Source: Acanthamoeba lenticulata (Eukaryota > Discosea > Longamoebia > Acanthamoebidae). From it: DNA of 18,772 nucleotides. Below, piece by piece: positions 1 to 10,273 of the stretch. The stretch is from assembly GCA_002179805.1 (NCBI GenBank), contig NAVB01001544.1, positions 1 through 18,772 on the forward strand, given 5' to 3'. Position 1 is the stretch's first letter. Each line of letters starts with the position of its first letter. The notes beneath the pieces are model-generated. The model was not told where the DNA came from and did not search any database. It was given only the letters and a program-made list of their open reading frames with translations. A program made the position numbers and the translations under genes.

Positions 1-413
1 GGGGACTGTGGGCAGTAGCCACGCCCCCAATTTCCCCCCTCCTCCTCCCATCCCTTCCCTCGAAAAATACGAGGCGGAGTGGGGGGGGAGGGCTCGAGGG
101 GAGGGGCATGACATGAGCAAACCCCACGGCTCCTATTACCTCCGACTGCCACTGAAATAATTTTCTTTCAAGAAAAGAAAGTGGCATCGTTTGCTGTCCG
201 CGGAGCGCGTAAGGCAAGGGAGGAGGGAGAACGCGCGCCCCGCCTCCTTTTCTTCCGCGTGATTTTAATAATAAAATAAAATGAAAACACCTCTAATGCG
301 CAGGCGCACGCTCTTCTCGAAGAGGAGAAGGGAGCACGACAATCGACAGGGGGAGTTTTTGTAGACGGGTGGGTGGTGGTGGAGAAGGAGGAGGGGGTTG
401 TGCGGTAGAGTAC
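1..413 (-). other. Intron sequence of the RRP12-like gene, possibly holding a 12-nt micro-exon
   Basis: Downstream of the AAG|GTACTC donor at 413 no clear RRP12 coding sequence resumes before the window edge. On the minus strand an acceptor-like ttatttcag ends at 152. It is followed by 12 open bases (140-151) and a GTAATA donor, so a phase-0 micro-exon encoding WQSE is possible. A second acceptor (cccacag) ends at about position 6. The rest is C-rich or A/T-rich intron-like sequence. Neither the micro-exon nor the final acceptor can be proven here. Confidence 0.4.
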
Positions 414-2829
414 CTTCCGGTTGAGGTACTCGCGATAAGCCAGCAGGTGCGTGATGAGCGTCTCGAGGCCCTCGCAGACCTCCTGCCAGGTCGCAACGGC
501 GATTGTGGAAACAGGCGTCATGGACATGCACGACACATGCAACAGAGAGAATTTGAGCGCAAGGAGGAGGAGGAGGAGGAGGGGGGATAGGACGAATGCG
601 AGGAAGAAGAAGAGGCAACGAACGTTGCGGCGGGTCTCGGGGCCGGTGTCGGTGAGGGCGGCGCCGAGCATCTTGGCCTTGCTGTCGAACACGGCCGGGA
701 GGTCGGTGGGGAGGGTGCAGAAGGCGCCGAACAGGTTCCACAGCTGCGTGGCCAGCAGGTTGAGCTCGGCGCCGTCGCGGGTCTGGCCCTGGGCGTGGGC
801 GGCCTGCGCGCGCTGGCAGAGCTCGGCGGCGAGAGGCACGATCTGGGTGAAGAAGTAGGACAGGGGCGCGTAGCGCACGCCCTGGTGGAGCTCCGACACG
901 AGCCACGAGCGCGAGCGGTCGGTCGAGGACTGGCTCAAGTTGAGCGGCACGAGGGCGAGCACGTCGCGCGGGCCCAGCGCGCGGATGACGGCGCGCCAGG
1001 CGGTGCTCTGGGCCACCTCGGCGGCGCGGCCTTCGACGCCGCGGGCATGGAGCTCGTCGAGGCCGAGGACAACGGGCCGCAGCAGGCGGAGCGAGGCCTC
1101 GCCGGCGCCGCCCACCTTCTGAGCGAGTACGGCGATAGCCTCGAGGACCAGGTTGTGCGAGGATGCGTGGGATGGGCCCAGGGCGGCGACCAGCGTGGCG
1201 ACGATGGCCTCGAGGCTGGTGGTGAAGGCCACCATCTCGCGGTCCACGCAGCCGGCGATGGCCTCCTTCATGGCCTGCGCGCTGGCACGCACGACCTCCT
1301 GGTTATCGCAGGCCAGGTAGTTGGTCAGGAGCTGCACGGCCGTCGGGAGCACACGCGTGCACGAGGCCTTGTCGAGGCCACGGAGCTTGACCAGGGCTGC
1401 CCGCAGAAGAGCGGCGAACTCGACCGCGGCCTCGGTTTCGGTGTGGCTCGGCTGCACGTCCACGAGCTCCCGAAGCACGGCGGAGGCGTCCTGCACCGTG
1501 ACGGCGCCCTCGAACGCCTGCTGGAGGGTCTGCAGCGTGTGGAGCGTGACCAGCGCGTCGTTGAAGGTGAGGAGGACCAGCAGCCGGTTCGCAAAGTCGC
1601 CGACAATGTGCGCCGGCAGGTGCGGCAGGATTGCGTGAAGAAGGCGCAGCGCGTAGAGCGTGCTTCGGTGATCCTCATCGTCGACGCTGGCTCGCGCCAG
1701 AATCTGAAGAATGCCCGCGTGAGTTGCTCTGCACATAACTCGAGCGCGCGCATCCATGCACGGACGTACATCTCCGCAGAAGTTGTGGGCAGCGGTGGCG
1801 GTCGAGGCGGGCAGCGGGCTGGGCCGCGAGTAGAGGCCGGCCAGCGCCGCGAGAGCCGCCTGGCGGATCTTGGGGCGAGAGTCGACGGCCAGAGTCAGCA
1901 GCTTCTGGAGGAGGGCCAGCGCGGGCCCACCAGTGCGCCAGGCGCCGCCCTCCTGTGCCTTAATGACGATGCCGATGCACTGCACGAGCTGTTGATGTGC
2001 ACGGACATGCGTGAGACTCTTCAGGTTGTGCCCCGCCGGGAGTGGGGGCGGGGCAGTACCGGGCGGATGGTCGAGGCCTGGTGGTAGTGGGTGGCGAGGA
2101 TGGTGTTGAAGACCCCGCTGATCTCGCCAAACTTGGCCTGCAGCACGCCTGCCGAGACCCTGTCGATTTGTGTTCCCAACACCCCGAGGCCGGCCGTCAG
2201 CCTGCTTTGCCCCTGGGCCGACAAGAAAAGGCCAGACAGGGCGAGGGCGGGGCCGTACTCGGGAAGGACGAGGTGGAGGAGATGGAGGAGGGCGGAGGCG
2301 ACACTCGGGGTGTCGTCCTCGGCCTCGGCCGCTTGCTTGGCGCGGCTGCCGCCCTTGCGGCCTTGTCGGCCCTCGCGGGCCGGAGCAGTAGGCGCAGCGT
2401 TGGCCAGAGACTGTGGAGACGAGAGTGCGGTCATGAGCACGGCGAAGTAGGCCGTAGGCGTGGGAGCCTGCTTCTGCTCATCGAGCACGCCCGACACCTG
2501 GCATCACAAATTCAAAAACATCACAAGAAGGATCAATTTGGATGATTAAAATTCAAAATCGGGAAGATGAGCCAAAAATGGTCTTGAGCCGGGGAAGGGG
2601 AACGTACAGCTTCAAGAATGGCGTAGAGCTGCCTCTGCTGGGTGCTGCCGCTGTGCCCGTGTCGTCGGACTTCACGGAAGAGCTCAGGAGCGTCGTCTAC
2701 TTCATCCTCATCATCTTGAAAATCGCTGTCTTCGCTCACCTCCTCTTCCTCGTCCCTAGCATGCCTGCGGTGATGCTTGGCGGCAATTGATTCATCCAAC
2801 GAGACCGAGAGATCGTGGAGGGCCTCCAT
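414..2829 (-). CDS. RRP12: RRP12-like ribosome-biogenesis HEAT-repeat protein (3' end outside window)
   Basis: The product is a nucleolar HEAT/ARM-repeat factor. In the family, Rrp12 supports processing and export of both pre-ribosomal subunits together with Ran and karyopherins. Four exons join in phase 0: 2608-2829, 2060-2497, 624-2018 and 414-482, giving 708 visible residues. The start is the ATG at 2829; the frame stays open upstream but has no earlier ATG. The N-terminus has an acidic stretch (EEEEVSEDSDFQDDEDEVDD). The body is helical repeats such as LLQKLLTLAVDSRPKIRQAA. Hallmark NUC173-region segments are present: SWLVSELHQGVRYAPLSYFF, then PLAAELCQR, LATQLWNLFGAFCTLPTDL and EVCEGLETLITHLL, aligning with human RRP12 from memory. 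All four donors read GTACGT, GTACTG, GTTCGT and GTACTC. The C-terminal half of the family protein would lie left of position 1. Family call is firm; exon ends are well supported by frame. Confidence 0.9.
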
Positions 2830-2952
2830 GTTCGTTCCGTTGGGCGGAGGAAACAAATGCGCAAAAGTAATCGTAAATCAAAATTGACAACTCCGCGCGT
2901 GCTTCGTTTTTTCTTCTCTGTTTTTTCTTTGCCCACCCGCAACGCGTGAAGC
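2830..2952. other. Short tandem intergenic gap between COQ2 stop and RRP12 start
   Basis: Only 123 nt separate the COQ2 stop codon (2953-2955, minus strand) from the RRP12 ATG at 2829. This gap must hold the COQ2 3' UTR and poly(A) site as well as the RRP12 promoter and 5' UTR, unless these overlap the neighbouring coding regions. On the minus strand it begins A-rich/purine-rich and has no AATAAA. I see no recognisable core promoter element. Confidence 0.5.
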
Positions 2953-4438
2953 TCACATGATGGCGAGAAGGTTGGAGAGCTCGATGCCAGCGAAGATGGT
3001 GGCCCCGAACCACTTGTTGGAGGCAAACTTGCGACCACAGTCGGCCGCATCGTGAATGTCGACGGAGCCCACCTGCCAGGCCAGGTGTGCACCAGCCAGC
3101 GCGACGGAGGCGAAGTAGGGCGCGCCCATACCAGCGCCATAGCCCGCCAGCGCGAGGCTGGCCACGCTGCCGGCTGCAAAGCCCGAAAGCCACCGCTTGG
3201 TCTTGTCCCCAAACAGGAGCGCCGTTGACTTGACGCCCACGAGAATATCGTCCTTCTTATCCTGCACCGGGGCACGTTATTGGAGGCAAAACGGAGCGCG
3301 GGGAACAAGTGGGGGGCGCACCTGGTGCGCGTAGATGGTGTCGTAGACAAGGGTCCAGCAGATGCCGCTCGCGTAGAGAGGCAGCACGACTGCGGGGTCG
3401 AAGCTGCCCGTGGCGGCCGTCCAGCCCAGCATGGCGCCGTAGTTGAACGTCAGCCTTCACCGCCGACGACACAAGGCACGCGAGTGAGCAAACAACGAGC
3501 GAATTCGAGCAGGCACGCGCGAAGCCTGACTTACCCGAGGAAGGCCTGTGGCCAGTAGGTGATGCGCTTCATGAGCGGGTAGGTGCCGACCAGCACGAGA
3601 GAGGCCGCGCCCACCCCGATGGACAGCGGGTTGAGGGTGAGCAGGCATCCGAGCGCTGCGGTCAACTGCACGCCCAGGAAGCCCACGGCCTGCCACGCGC
3701 CAGGTGTGCCAGCGGGAGCCAGCAAGGTCAGACGCGAGATGTCGCGGGTTGCAGTCAGAGCAGGAAGCGCGCGTGCCTGTTTGCGCGTGAGTGCGCCGCT
3801 GGCGATTGGCCGCATCTTTGTGCGCTCCACTTTGGCGTCAAAGTCCCGGTCGAGGATGTCGTTGATCGTGCAGCCGGCTCCGCGCATGAGGAACGCCCCG
3901 ACGCCAAAGGTGGTCAGCAGGGCCAAGTGCTCCCACATCGGCGGTGCGGCCATCCCTGCAGCACGCCGCTCGGGCGTTTAGCCGGAAGCAAGAACCGCAC
4001 GCACGAACGCAGGCATGCAGAAAGCGTACCGATGGCCCACCAGCCGGGCCACAGGAGAAGCCACGTTCCGGCGGGCTTCTCCACGCGGGCCAGCGCGGCA
4101 TAGGGCGCCAGGCGCCGCTTGAGGCTCGCCCATCGCGTGTGGCTCTCCTGCTGCTGCTGCTGCTGTGGGTCGGATGGTTGTGGGTTGGTTGGCACGCTGG
4201 TGGCAGCCGATGGGGGTGGGAGAGTGCTGAGCTGCCTCACACGAATTGGCGTCAGCTGCCGGTGAGCGAGAGTCAGGGCCTGACGCGTCTGGCGCGGCAC
4301 AAGGCCGGAGGGAAGAAGGCTCGCCGCGGTGGTGGTTCGGCGGAGAAGGAGAAGGAAAAGTGGCGGTGGGCGAGTGGGTAGCCCATGGCCCACCGCAGAA
4401 GTAAGGCAGGACGAGGAGCGCGCATACTTGGGTGGCAT
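2953..4438 (-). CDS. COQ2: COQ2, 4-hydroxybenzoate polyprenyltransferase, mitochondrial
   Basis: This is a UbiA-family integral membrane prenyltransferase. It attaches the polyprenyl tail to 4-hydroxybenzoate in ubiquinone synthesis at the mitochondrial inner membrane. Exons (minus): 4030-4438, 3535-3955 (itself probably split, see the GC-AG intron at 3690-3776), 3322-3454 and 2953-3261. Both Asp-rich diphosphate/Mg-binding motifs are intact: [10 protein letters not shown] (about residue 168) and [13 protein letters not shown], the latter created across the 3262-3321 intron. Other family segments are [43 protein letters not shown] and [11 protein letters not shown]. Length is 394 residues if the 87-nt segment is removed, 423 if kept. 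The N-terminus is long, basic and rich in S/T/Q with a Q6 run, as expected of a mitochondrial presequence. The 4438 ATG is the first in the continuous frame; an upstream exon starting at 4614 is an alternative. Product identity is very secure. Confidence 0.93.
3690..3776 (-). other. Probable in-frame 87-nt GC-AG intron inside COQ2
   Basis: The second COQ2 exon reads open through 29 codons that have no counterpart in the family. Removing 3776-3690 joins GALTRKQ directly to AVGFLGVQ. That gives a gap-free alignment to the corresponding human COQ2 segment as I recall it. The boundaries are CAG|GCACGC and gtggcag|GCC, phase 0, with a ctgac branch-like element. GCACGC equals the local donor consensus GTRCGY with T changed to C. 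A retained 29-residue insertion is the alternative. Confidence 0.6.
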
Positions 4439-4548
4439 CGCCAGAGCTATGCTCCGCGGTGTTACCTGCCCGGCGAGCTGCACGGGCAGCGCAAGGGTCA
4501 GCGTACAAGCGGAGAGCACAAATGCGCGGCACAAGGCAGGCAGCGTAC

Positions 4549-4614
4549 GAAAAGGCTACATGGCCGGGTGAGCGGAAGTGCACCAGCACTTCTCCGGCAG
4601 GCGAGTTTCTTCAT
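4549..4614 (-). other. Possible upstream first coding exon of COQ2 (presequence)
   Basis: An ATG at 4614 opens 22 codons, MKKLACRRSAGALPLTRPCS then LF. They have five Arg/Lys, no acidic residues and Ser, which is typical of a mitochondrial targeting peptide. The stretch ends exactly at a TTC|GTACGC donor matching the window's donor consensus. Splicing to acceptors ending at 4478 or 4466 joins the COQ2 frame in phase 0. If unused, translation would start at 4438. Confidence 0.45.
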
Positions 4615-4716
4615 CTTGGTGTGCCACAACTTTGTGCACAACAAACGCAAAAAAAAAAGAAACTGGCGCAATAATCTAAGAAAACAAAAAATATATTTCA
4701 TGTGTGGCGCTCACGT

Positions 4717-7700
4717 TTAGGTCTGGTTGTCGGTCGAGCGCCGGACCGGCGTGGGCGAACCGGCAGGCAGGCGGGCGCCGAAGAGCGGATTGGTGCGCTT
4801 GACAGTGTCGGCCTGCTCCTCGGCCATCAGGTTCGAACTCCGACCCAGCTTGCTGTTGGTGCGGGCGAAGAGGGGCGAGCCCATGGCCACACTCATCCGG
4901 TTCGAGGCGATCGGAGACGAGGGCGACCGGGCCAGTCGCGCCGTATTCGCTGCCGGTGAAGACGACAACGGCGAGGACGGGTCCGGCGTTGAGGGCGAGG
5001 ACGACAGCGAGGAGGATGCCGGGGGAGAAGACGCGCTTGCGCGCGGGGTGGCCGCGGGCGAGTTCACAGGCGAGGCCGTGGGCGTGTTGCTAGTCGACTG
5101 CGATTCCCCGTCGCTGTTGCTCGCGCCCGCCTTGCCCTCCCGCTCTTGCGACTGCTCGTAGCACTCGTCCTCGGACAGGATGATCCTGCTCGTGCGCGAG
5201 CACCGGTGAGAAAGAAGAAAGAAAAGAAAGAAAGGGGACGAGAAGAGGGGAGGGGGCGCACTTGTTCTTGCCCTCGACGAGGTAGTCATACAGGGCCGAG
5301 TCGACGGTGAAGGAGTAGCTGTACTGCTGGTAGGTCTGGAGGTCGCGGATCTGGGAGACGAGCATGACGAAGCGCTCAAAGTTGACAATGCCCTCGGAGA
5401 TATAGACGAGGTTGTTCTCCTCGATGCCAAAGAGGTTCTTGGAGTAGTTGGCCAGGAAGGGGATGACGGGCGGCTTGGTCTTGGCGATGGCCTCGCGGTA
5501 GTTGCGGAAGGCGCCCGGGAAGTCAAAGAGGAACTCGAGCTCCTTCCACCGGGCGAGCGCGCGGGCCGGGACGAGGGCCCAGGTCTGCTTGAGGCGCGAG
5601 ATGGCGGCGTTGTTGAGGGCGGCGACGATGGCGTAGGAGCCGTTGAAGTTCTGGATGAGGCGGCACTCCCAGGCGGAGAGGATGAACTGGACGAGCATCT
5701 GCGCGCGCCGCTGCTGGTTGGGCTCGAGCACGATGAGGCTCGCCACCCAGTTGGAGATGGAGTTGAAGTGGTTGACCATGCCGGCCATGTTGGGCGACTT
5801 CTCCGGCTTGGTGTAGGCCTTGCGGACGAGCTCCTTGGGCGGGATGGCCTTGAGCATGACCTGGTCGATGATGGTCAGGCACTCGGCCAGCTCGCGCGGG
5901 AAGGTCTTGGTCAGGAGCTTCTCCTCGAGCGGATACTCGGCCGTGGCCTCGCCAAAGCCGGGCACGATGTGGGCGATGGCCGGTAGCGCGGCGGCAGGGA
6001 CTGGCGGGCGGACCGGGTTGAAGGTCTCGTTGAGGTGGAGGAAGAAGGAGGCCTCGTTGCTGTTGATGAAGAAGGCCGACTTGACGAAGTCGCCGAGCTG
6101 CTGGCGGAAGGCGGGGTCGTGCCGGAGCTCGTGCATCTCGACCTCCATCCAAAATCGCAGGGCGTCGACGGTGCGGAGGCGCTCCTGCACGTCGGGCAGG
6201 CGCACGTCGGGCTCCTTGAAGTCGCCCCACATGTCGGTCACGGCCTCGAGCGGGTAGCAGCTGATGAGGCGCTTGAACAGGTCGACGGCCGAGATCCAGT
6301 AGCTGCGGCACAGGATGACGGCGTCGCGGAAGTCCGGGTCGAGCGAGTTGATCCATGTGTCGAGCACCTTGGTCGAGAGGGCCTCGGACGTGCCGGCCTT
6401 GACGAAAAATCGGCCGTTGTTGATGGCGTACACGAGGCCCGGGTCGAGCGAGTCGATCTGGATCTCGCGCGAGGCGCCGTCCTCCTCGGCCTCGCAGTGG
6501 AGCGAGAAGTAGTATATGACATTGTCGGGCAGGGACCGGTGCTGCTGACGCAAGAACTTGTTGAGGACCGGGCGCGACGTGAGCGCGGGCGAGCCGCGCT
6601 GCTGGTAGCCCTGGATCTCGTGCATGACCGCCATGGCGCGCCGGAGCAGGGTGAAGTCGACCACGGTCTTGGCCTTGTCCCCGGCCGGGTCCTCGTGCTT
6701 GGCCTCCTTGAGGAGCGAGATCTCGCGCGTGAAGACGCTGAGCGAGGGCAGGAGGAACGGGAGCGTGCGGCCCTCCTTGAGGAGCAGCGTGTAGGCCTGG
6801 TAGTCGGTCTGTTCGCCCGCCAGCACGCGCGAGCTCAGCTTCTCGTACGAGGCCGCGGCCTTGCCCGGCAGGTTGCTCCACGTCCGAGTCAGCCGCTTGA
6901 CCGGCGGCGAGCTGAGCGCCGTGATGATGGTGTGCACGCAGTTGAGGTTCCCGTTCTTGTAGGCAAAGCGCGCGATGTCGATGAACTTCTTGAGCGTGAG
7001 CGTGCGCTCGGTCAGGTCTGGCCGCGTCAGGATCTCCGACACGACCCAGTTCTCCAGCCGCCGCTTGTGCTCCTCCCACCGCGTGTAGTTCTGCTGCCGC
7101 TTGACCTCGTCGGGCGTCGGCGGGCTCGCGTTCCACAGCACGGCCAGGAACTCCCACGGCTGGATGGCCACGAACAGGCTCCGCTCGATGTAGGTCATCT
7201 CCTCCACGATCTCCTTCGTGCGCTGCTCGAGGAAGTTGAGCCGCCGAGCGATCTTCTTGACTCGGTGGCACTGGTCCGGCTTCAGCGGGATGAACCGCGC
7301 CTTGGCCAGCTCCTCGTCCTCCTTCTGCTTCTTGTACACGGCGTTCTTGCCCTCGATGAGCTGCGTCAGCTCAGCGTTGATCTTGGACTCGGTCCGCTCC
7401 TGCGGCGACAGCACGTTGTTGATGAAGAACGTCAGCTTCTGCATGAAGTTGGCGTCCTCGTTGAGGTCGTTGAAGCCCTGCCGCGTCCAGCGCTGGATGA
7501 GCTCGAGGACGCGCTTATTCCGGTATCGCTCGTTCTCGGCCTCGGCGATGCGCTCGGCGCTCGCGCTGACCGGGAGCGGCTCCCGCTTGCTATACATCTC
7601 GGTGAGCTTCTTGAGGAGCGTCTTGGGCTTGATGAACGATCTGTACAGGTGGAAGAAGTCCGACTCGTACTCCTTGTCGGCCTCCGTGTGCTGCGCGTCA

Positions 7701-9070
7701 AACAGCAGCCCGATGAGCTCACCGACCGTCCCCACCACCTTCCTCGCATGAGGCGCCTCGTCACTGACGCTCGGCTTGACTTGGCCCTCGCCCAGCCGCG
7801 AGTCGATGCTGAACTGCGACCGGAAGGTGGTCCGCATGTTGTTCTTCTTCTTGACCGGCGCCGGCGCCTTGTTGCTGCCGCTCTTGACCCGCTGCAGCGG
7901 CGACCCGTTCTCCCCGCGCTCGATCACGTCCAGCGTGGTGTCTGACTGCGACCGCGCGGCCAAGCGCGACGGCGACTTGGTCCCTCGCCGCATCTTCATC
8001 TTATCCCCCGCCATCAGCTTGATCTTAGACCCGCGCTTCTTCTTTAGACCGTCCAGCAGGTCGAACGGCGCCGCGCTGTTGAAGCGGTCCGTGGCCGCGT
8101 CGGCGCGCTCCTGCAGACCCAGCAGCTTCATGGCCTTGGTCGAGTTGGCCCCACCGCGCCCCTTGGGGCTGGCCGGATCGGCCTCGCCTGTCAGCAAGGC
8201 CGACCCGGCGGGGATCAGGCCCTCAGGGCTCTCGAGCACGACGCCGCGCCGAGCGCGCGTTGTGACGCCGCTGGAGCTGGAGCCGGCAAAGTGGGGACCC
8301 TCCGTGGCCAAAAGGTTGCCGTCGCTGAAGGTGTGGCGCAGGTCCTTCTCCTCATCGGAGAGGTCCTCTTGGTCAAAGTCTTCCGTGGGGACATCGTCCG
8401 TTTCGTTGGTGTCGGTGTGCTCCGAGGCCAGTTCTTCATCTTCCTCCTCATCGTCCTCGCTGGCGAGCGCCGCTGAGAGTTCGGCCTGATGGTGCGAGAC
8501 GTCATCATCGCTGGCTCCTCCTCCACCACCGCCGCGGGCAGTTGCGCTCTTGGCGCGGTCACCACCACTGCTGGTGGCGCCAAGGGAGTGGGCGCTGGAA
8601 AACGCCTTGGTGCGCTGTATGCCAAGGCCGTGCCCCATTGCTCGCGGGCTCTTGCCCTCTAAATTCCCGCTGACCGAACGCTTGCCGAAAGTGAAGGCGG
8701 GCCGCGTCGCACTTCGCGAGTTGGCCTCCTCGGGGCCCGACAAAGACGAAACTGCAGCGTTGGACGGGAAGAAATGCTGTTGTTGGGGTTTGCCCTCGGG
8801 CGAGCGCTGCTGTTGTGTCGCCCCAGAGCAGCCCCGTTCGTCGTCGCTCACCACTTCACATACTACGTTGTCAGCGTCGTCGTCAAAGTCATCATCGTCT
8901 TCATCTTCATCTTCTTCTTCTTCTGCTTGAAAGTAGTCGTAGCGATCGTGGGTGTTGGCACACACTCGGTTGGCCCGCAGCAAGAGATTCACATCAGAGG
9001 AAGAGGTGCCCACACGTGTAAGAGGGGCCGGCGCCTTCTCTGGGGCGGCGGACGGTGAATTGGGTTCCAT
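4717..9070 (-). CDS. Double RasGEF: two REM + CDC25 catalytic modules in one protein
   Basis: This is a guanine-nucleotide exchange factor for Ras-family GTPases, 1425 residues from two exons (5262-9070 and 4717-5185; donor AA|GTGCGC, acceptor cag|G). Residues 1-440 are low-complexity with acidic runs (about 46-67, 204-244) and basic/Ser-rich stretches. The first REM domain (RasGEF_N) is at about 445-555 (VGELIGLLFDAQHTEADKEY) and the first CDC25 domain at about 608-825 (RRLENWVVSEILTRPDLTER, GNLNCVHTIITALSSPPVKR). A second REM-like region follows at about 880-1015 (FFVKAGTSEALSTKVLDTWI) and a second CDC25 domain at about 1057-1265 (HFNSISNWVASLIV, NFNGSYAIVAALNNAAISRL). The Asn of the NFNA-type catalytic segment is kept in both. 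The tail (1270-1425) is Ser/Pro-rich. The start is the first ATG; the frame is open 69 nt further without an ATG. The intron-poor 3.8-kb exon contrasts with the neighbours. Confidence 0.92.
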
Positions 9071-9486
9071 AGGTTCCCTCGCCAACTCTACACGCCGATT
9101 GGGAGAGTATACTCGTTGAAAAGGGCAGGCCACAGACAAAAGAAAGCAACGGCGATCTTGAAGCTGGAGGAGGACACCTCAGACCTGACCGAATAGGGGT
9201 ACGCTCTGCCTTGGTGGTCAGGCACGACCGTGGTCTCTCTCACAATTCAACTCTGGGCGTAGTCTTCTACATAAGGGCATGGGAACGTGGCAATCTCGAG
9301 ATGTACGCCTGAGGGGCGGAAAGAGAAGGAGGAGAAATGGGCTACCAAGAGAAAATGCGATCTTCTGGTGCGCGGTTTTTTCCAGGAACAGCACCGCCTA
9401 CGACAGCGAAACGGAAAGCTTTGTGGTGGGCTTGTGTGTTCGACGCCAACCGAGGAGGAAAGCCCCCAATCAATTGATTCAAAGAG
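9071..9486. promoter_or_regulatory. Divergent intergenic region between RasGEF and Rieske genes
   Basis: These 416 nt separate two start codons facing away from each other, so they must contain both promoters and 5' UTRs, perhaps as a bidirectional promoter. A CCAAT-type element in inverted form (gattgg, about 9093-9098) lies near the RasGEF side. I see no convincing TATA box or conserved ORF. A non-coding 5' exon for either gene cannot be excluded. Confidence 0.5.
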
Positions 9487-10273
9487 ATGAAGAGGACTGC
9501 TATTACGGCGGCTGCTACACTCAGGAGCAGCGCTGCGGTGAGCGGCTCGACTTCCGCCCTCACCCGCATGGCGGCCGTCCCCGCCCTTACCTCCGGCAAG
9601 CGTGAGGTGCATGAGATTAATGTTCCCGATTGGGGCCACTACAAGCGTGAGGCCCAGGAGGGAGGTGAGACTGGAGGGCGAGCTTTCAGCTACATGGTGC
9701 TGGGTACCGCTGGTGTGGGTTACGCCGCCGCGGCCAAGCACACCGTCCTCAAGTTCCTCGACTCGATGAACCCCGCCGCGAATGTGCGTGCCATGGCCAA
9801 CGTGGAGGTCGATCTGTCGAACGTCGCTGAGGGCTCCATTATGACGGTCAAATGGAGGGGCAAGCCTCTCTTCATTCGCCACCGCACGGCTGAGGAGATT
9901 GCCGAGGCTGAGTCGGCGCCCCTCAACGACATGCGCGACCCCTGCCCTGATGCTGCCCGCAGGAAGGCCGACAAGCCCGAGTGGCTCATCGTCCTTGGCG
10001 TGTGCACTCACCTCGGCTGTGTCCCCCTTGGCGGCCAGGGCGAGTATGGTGGTTGGTTCTGCCCCTGCCACGGCTCACACTACGACACTGCTGGCCGCAT
10101 CCGTAAGGTATTATCATCATCAGAGATAATCTTCCGATCCTTCCCTCTTCTCAAACCTCCTTGCCAACACTCATTTCTTCCTACGTTAGGGTCCTGCTCC
10201 TCTGAACCTCGAGGTGCCCCCCTACGTGTTTAAGGATGAGACCAAGGTGCTCGTTGGTGTGGACACTCTGTAA
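9487..10273 (+). CDS. UQCRFS1: Rieske iron-sulfur subunit of the mitochondrial cytochrome bc1 complex
   Basis: This subunit carries the 2Fe-2S cluster that accepts an electron from ubiquinol at the Qo site of complex III and passes it to cytochrome c1. Two exons (9487-10107 and 10190-10273) encode 234 residues; donor AAG|GTATTA, acceptor acgttag. An N-terminal S/T/A/R-rich presequence (about 1-38) is followed by a single transmembrane segment (about 68-83, FSYMVLGTAGVGYAAAAK). The soluble Rieske fold contains both cluster boxes: CTHLGC (C173, H175, C178) and CPCHGSHYD (C192, C194, H195). C173, H175, C192 and H195 are the expected ligands, and C178/C194 the expected disulfide. The last exon supplies GPAPLNLEVPPYVF, the conserved Pro-rich loop after the second box. 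The start is the ATG at 9487, giving normal family length. No AATAAA is evident downstream. Confidence 0.96.

Noticed and set aside
795..2087. 430-codon plus-strand open frame opposite RRP12
   Set aside because: The minus strand matches RRP12 through this stretch; the plus-strand translation is compositionally biased and unrelated to anything I know.
6035..7945. 636-codon plus-strand open frame opposite the RasGEF exon
   Set aside because: It is the complement of a strongly conserved GC-rich coding exon. Its translation is Leu/Val/Arg/Glu-rich with no family resemblance, as expected of an antisense shadow.
9068..9139. N-terminal extension of the RasGEF to 9139
   Set aside because: The frame is open but starts with TTG and has no ATG before 9070, so a nuclear gene would not be expected to initiate there.
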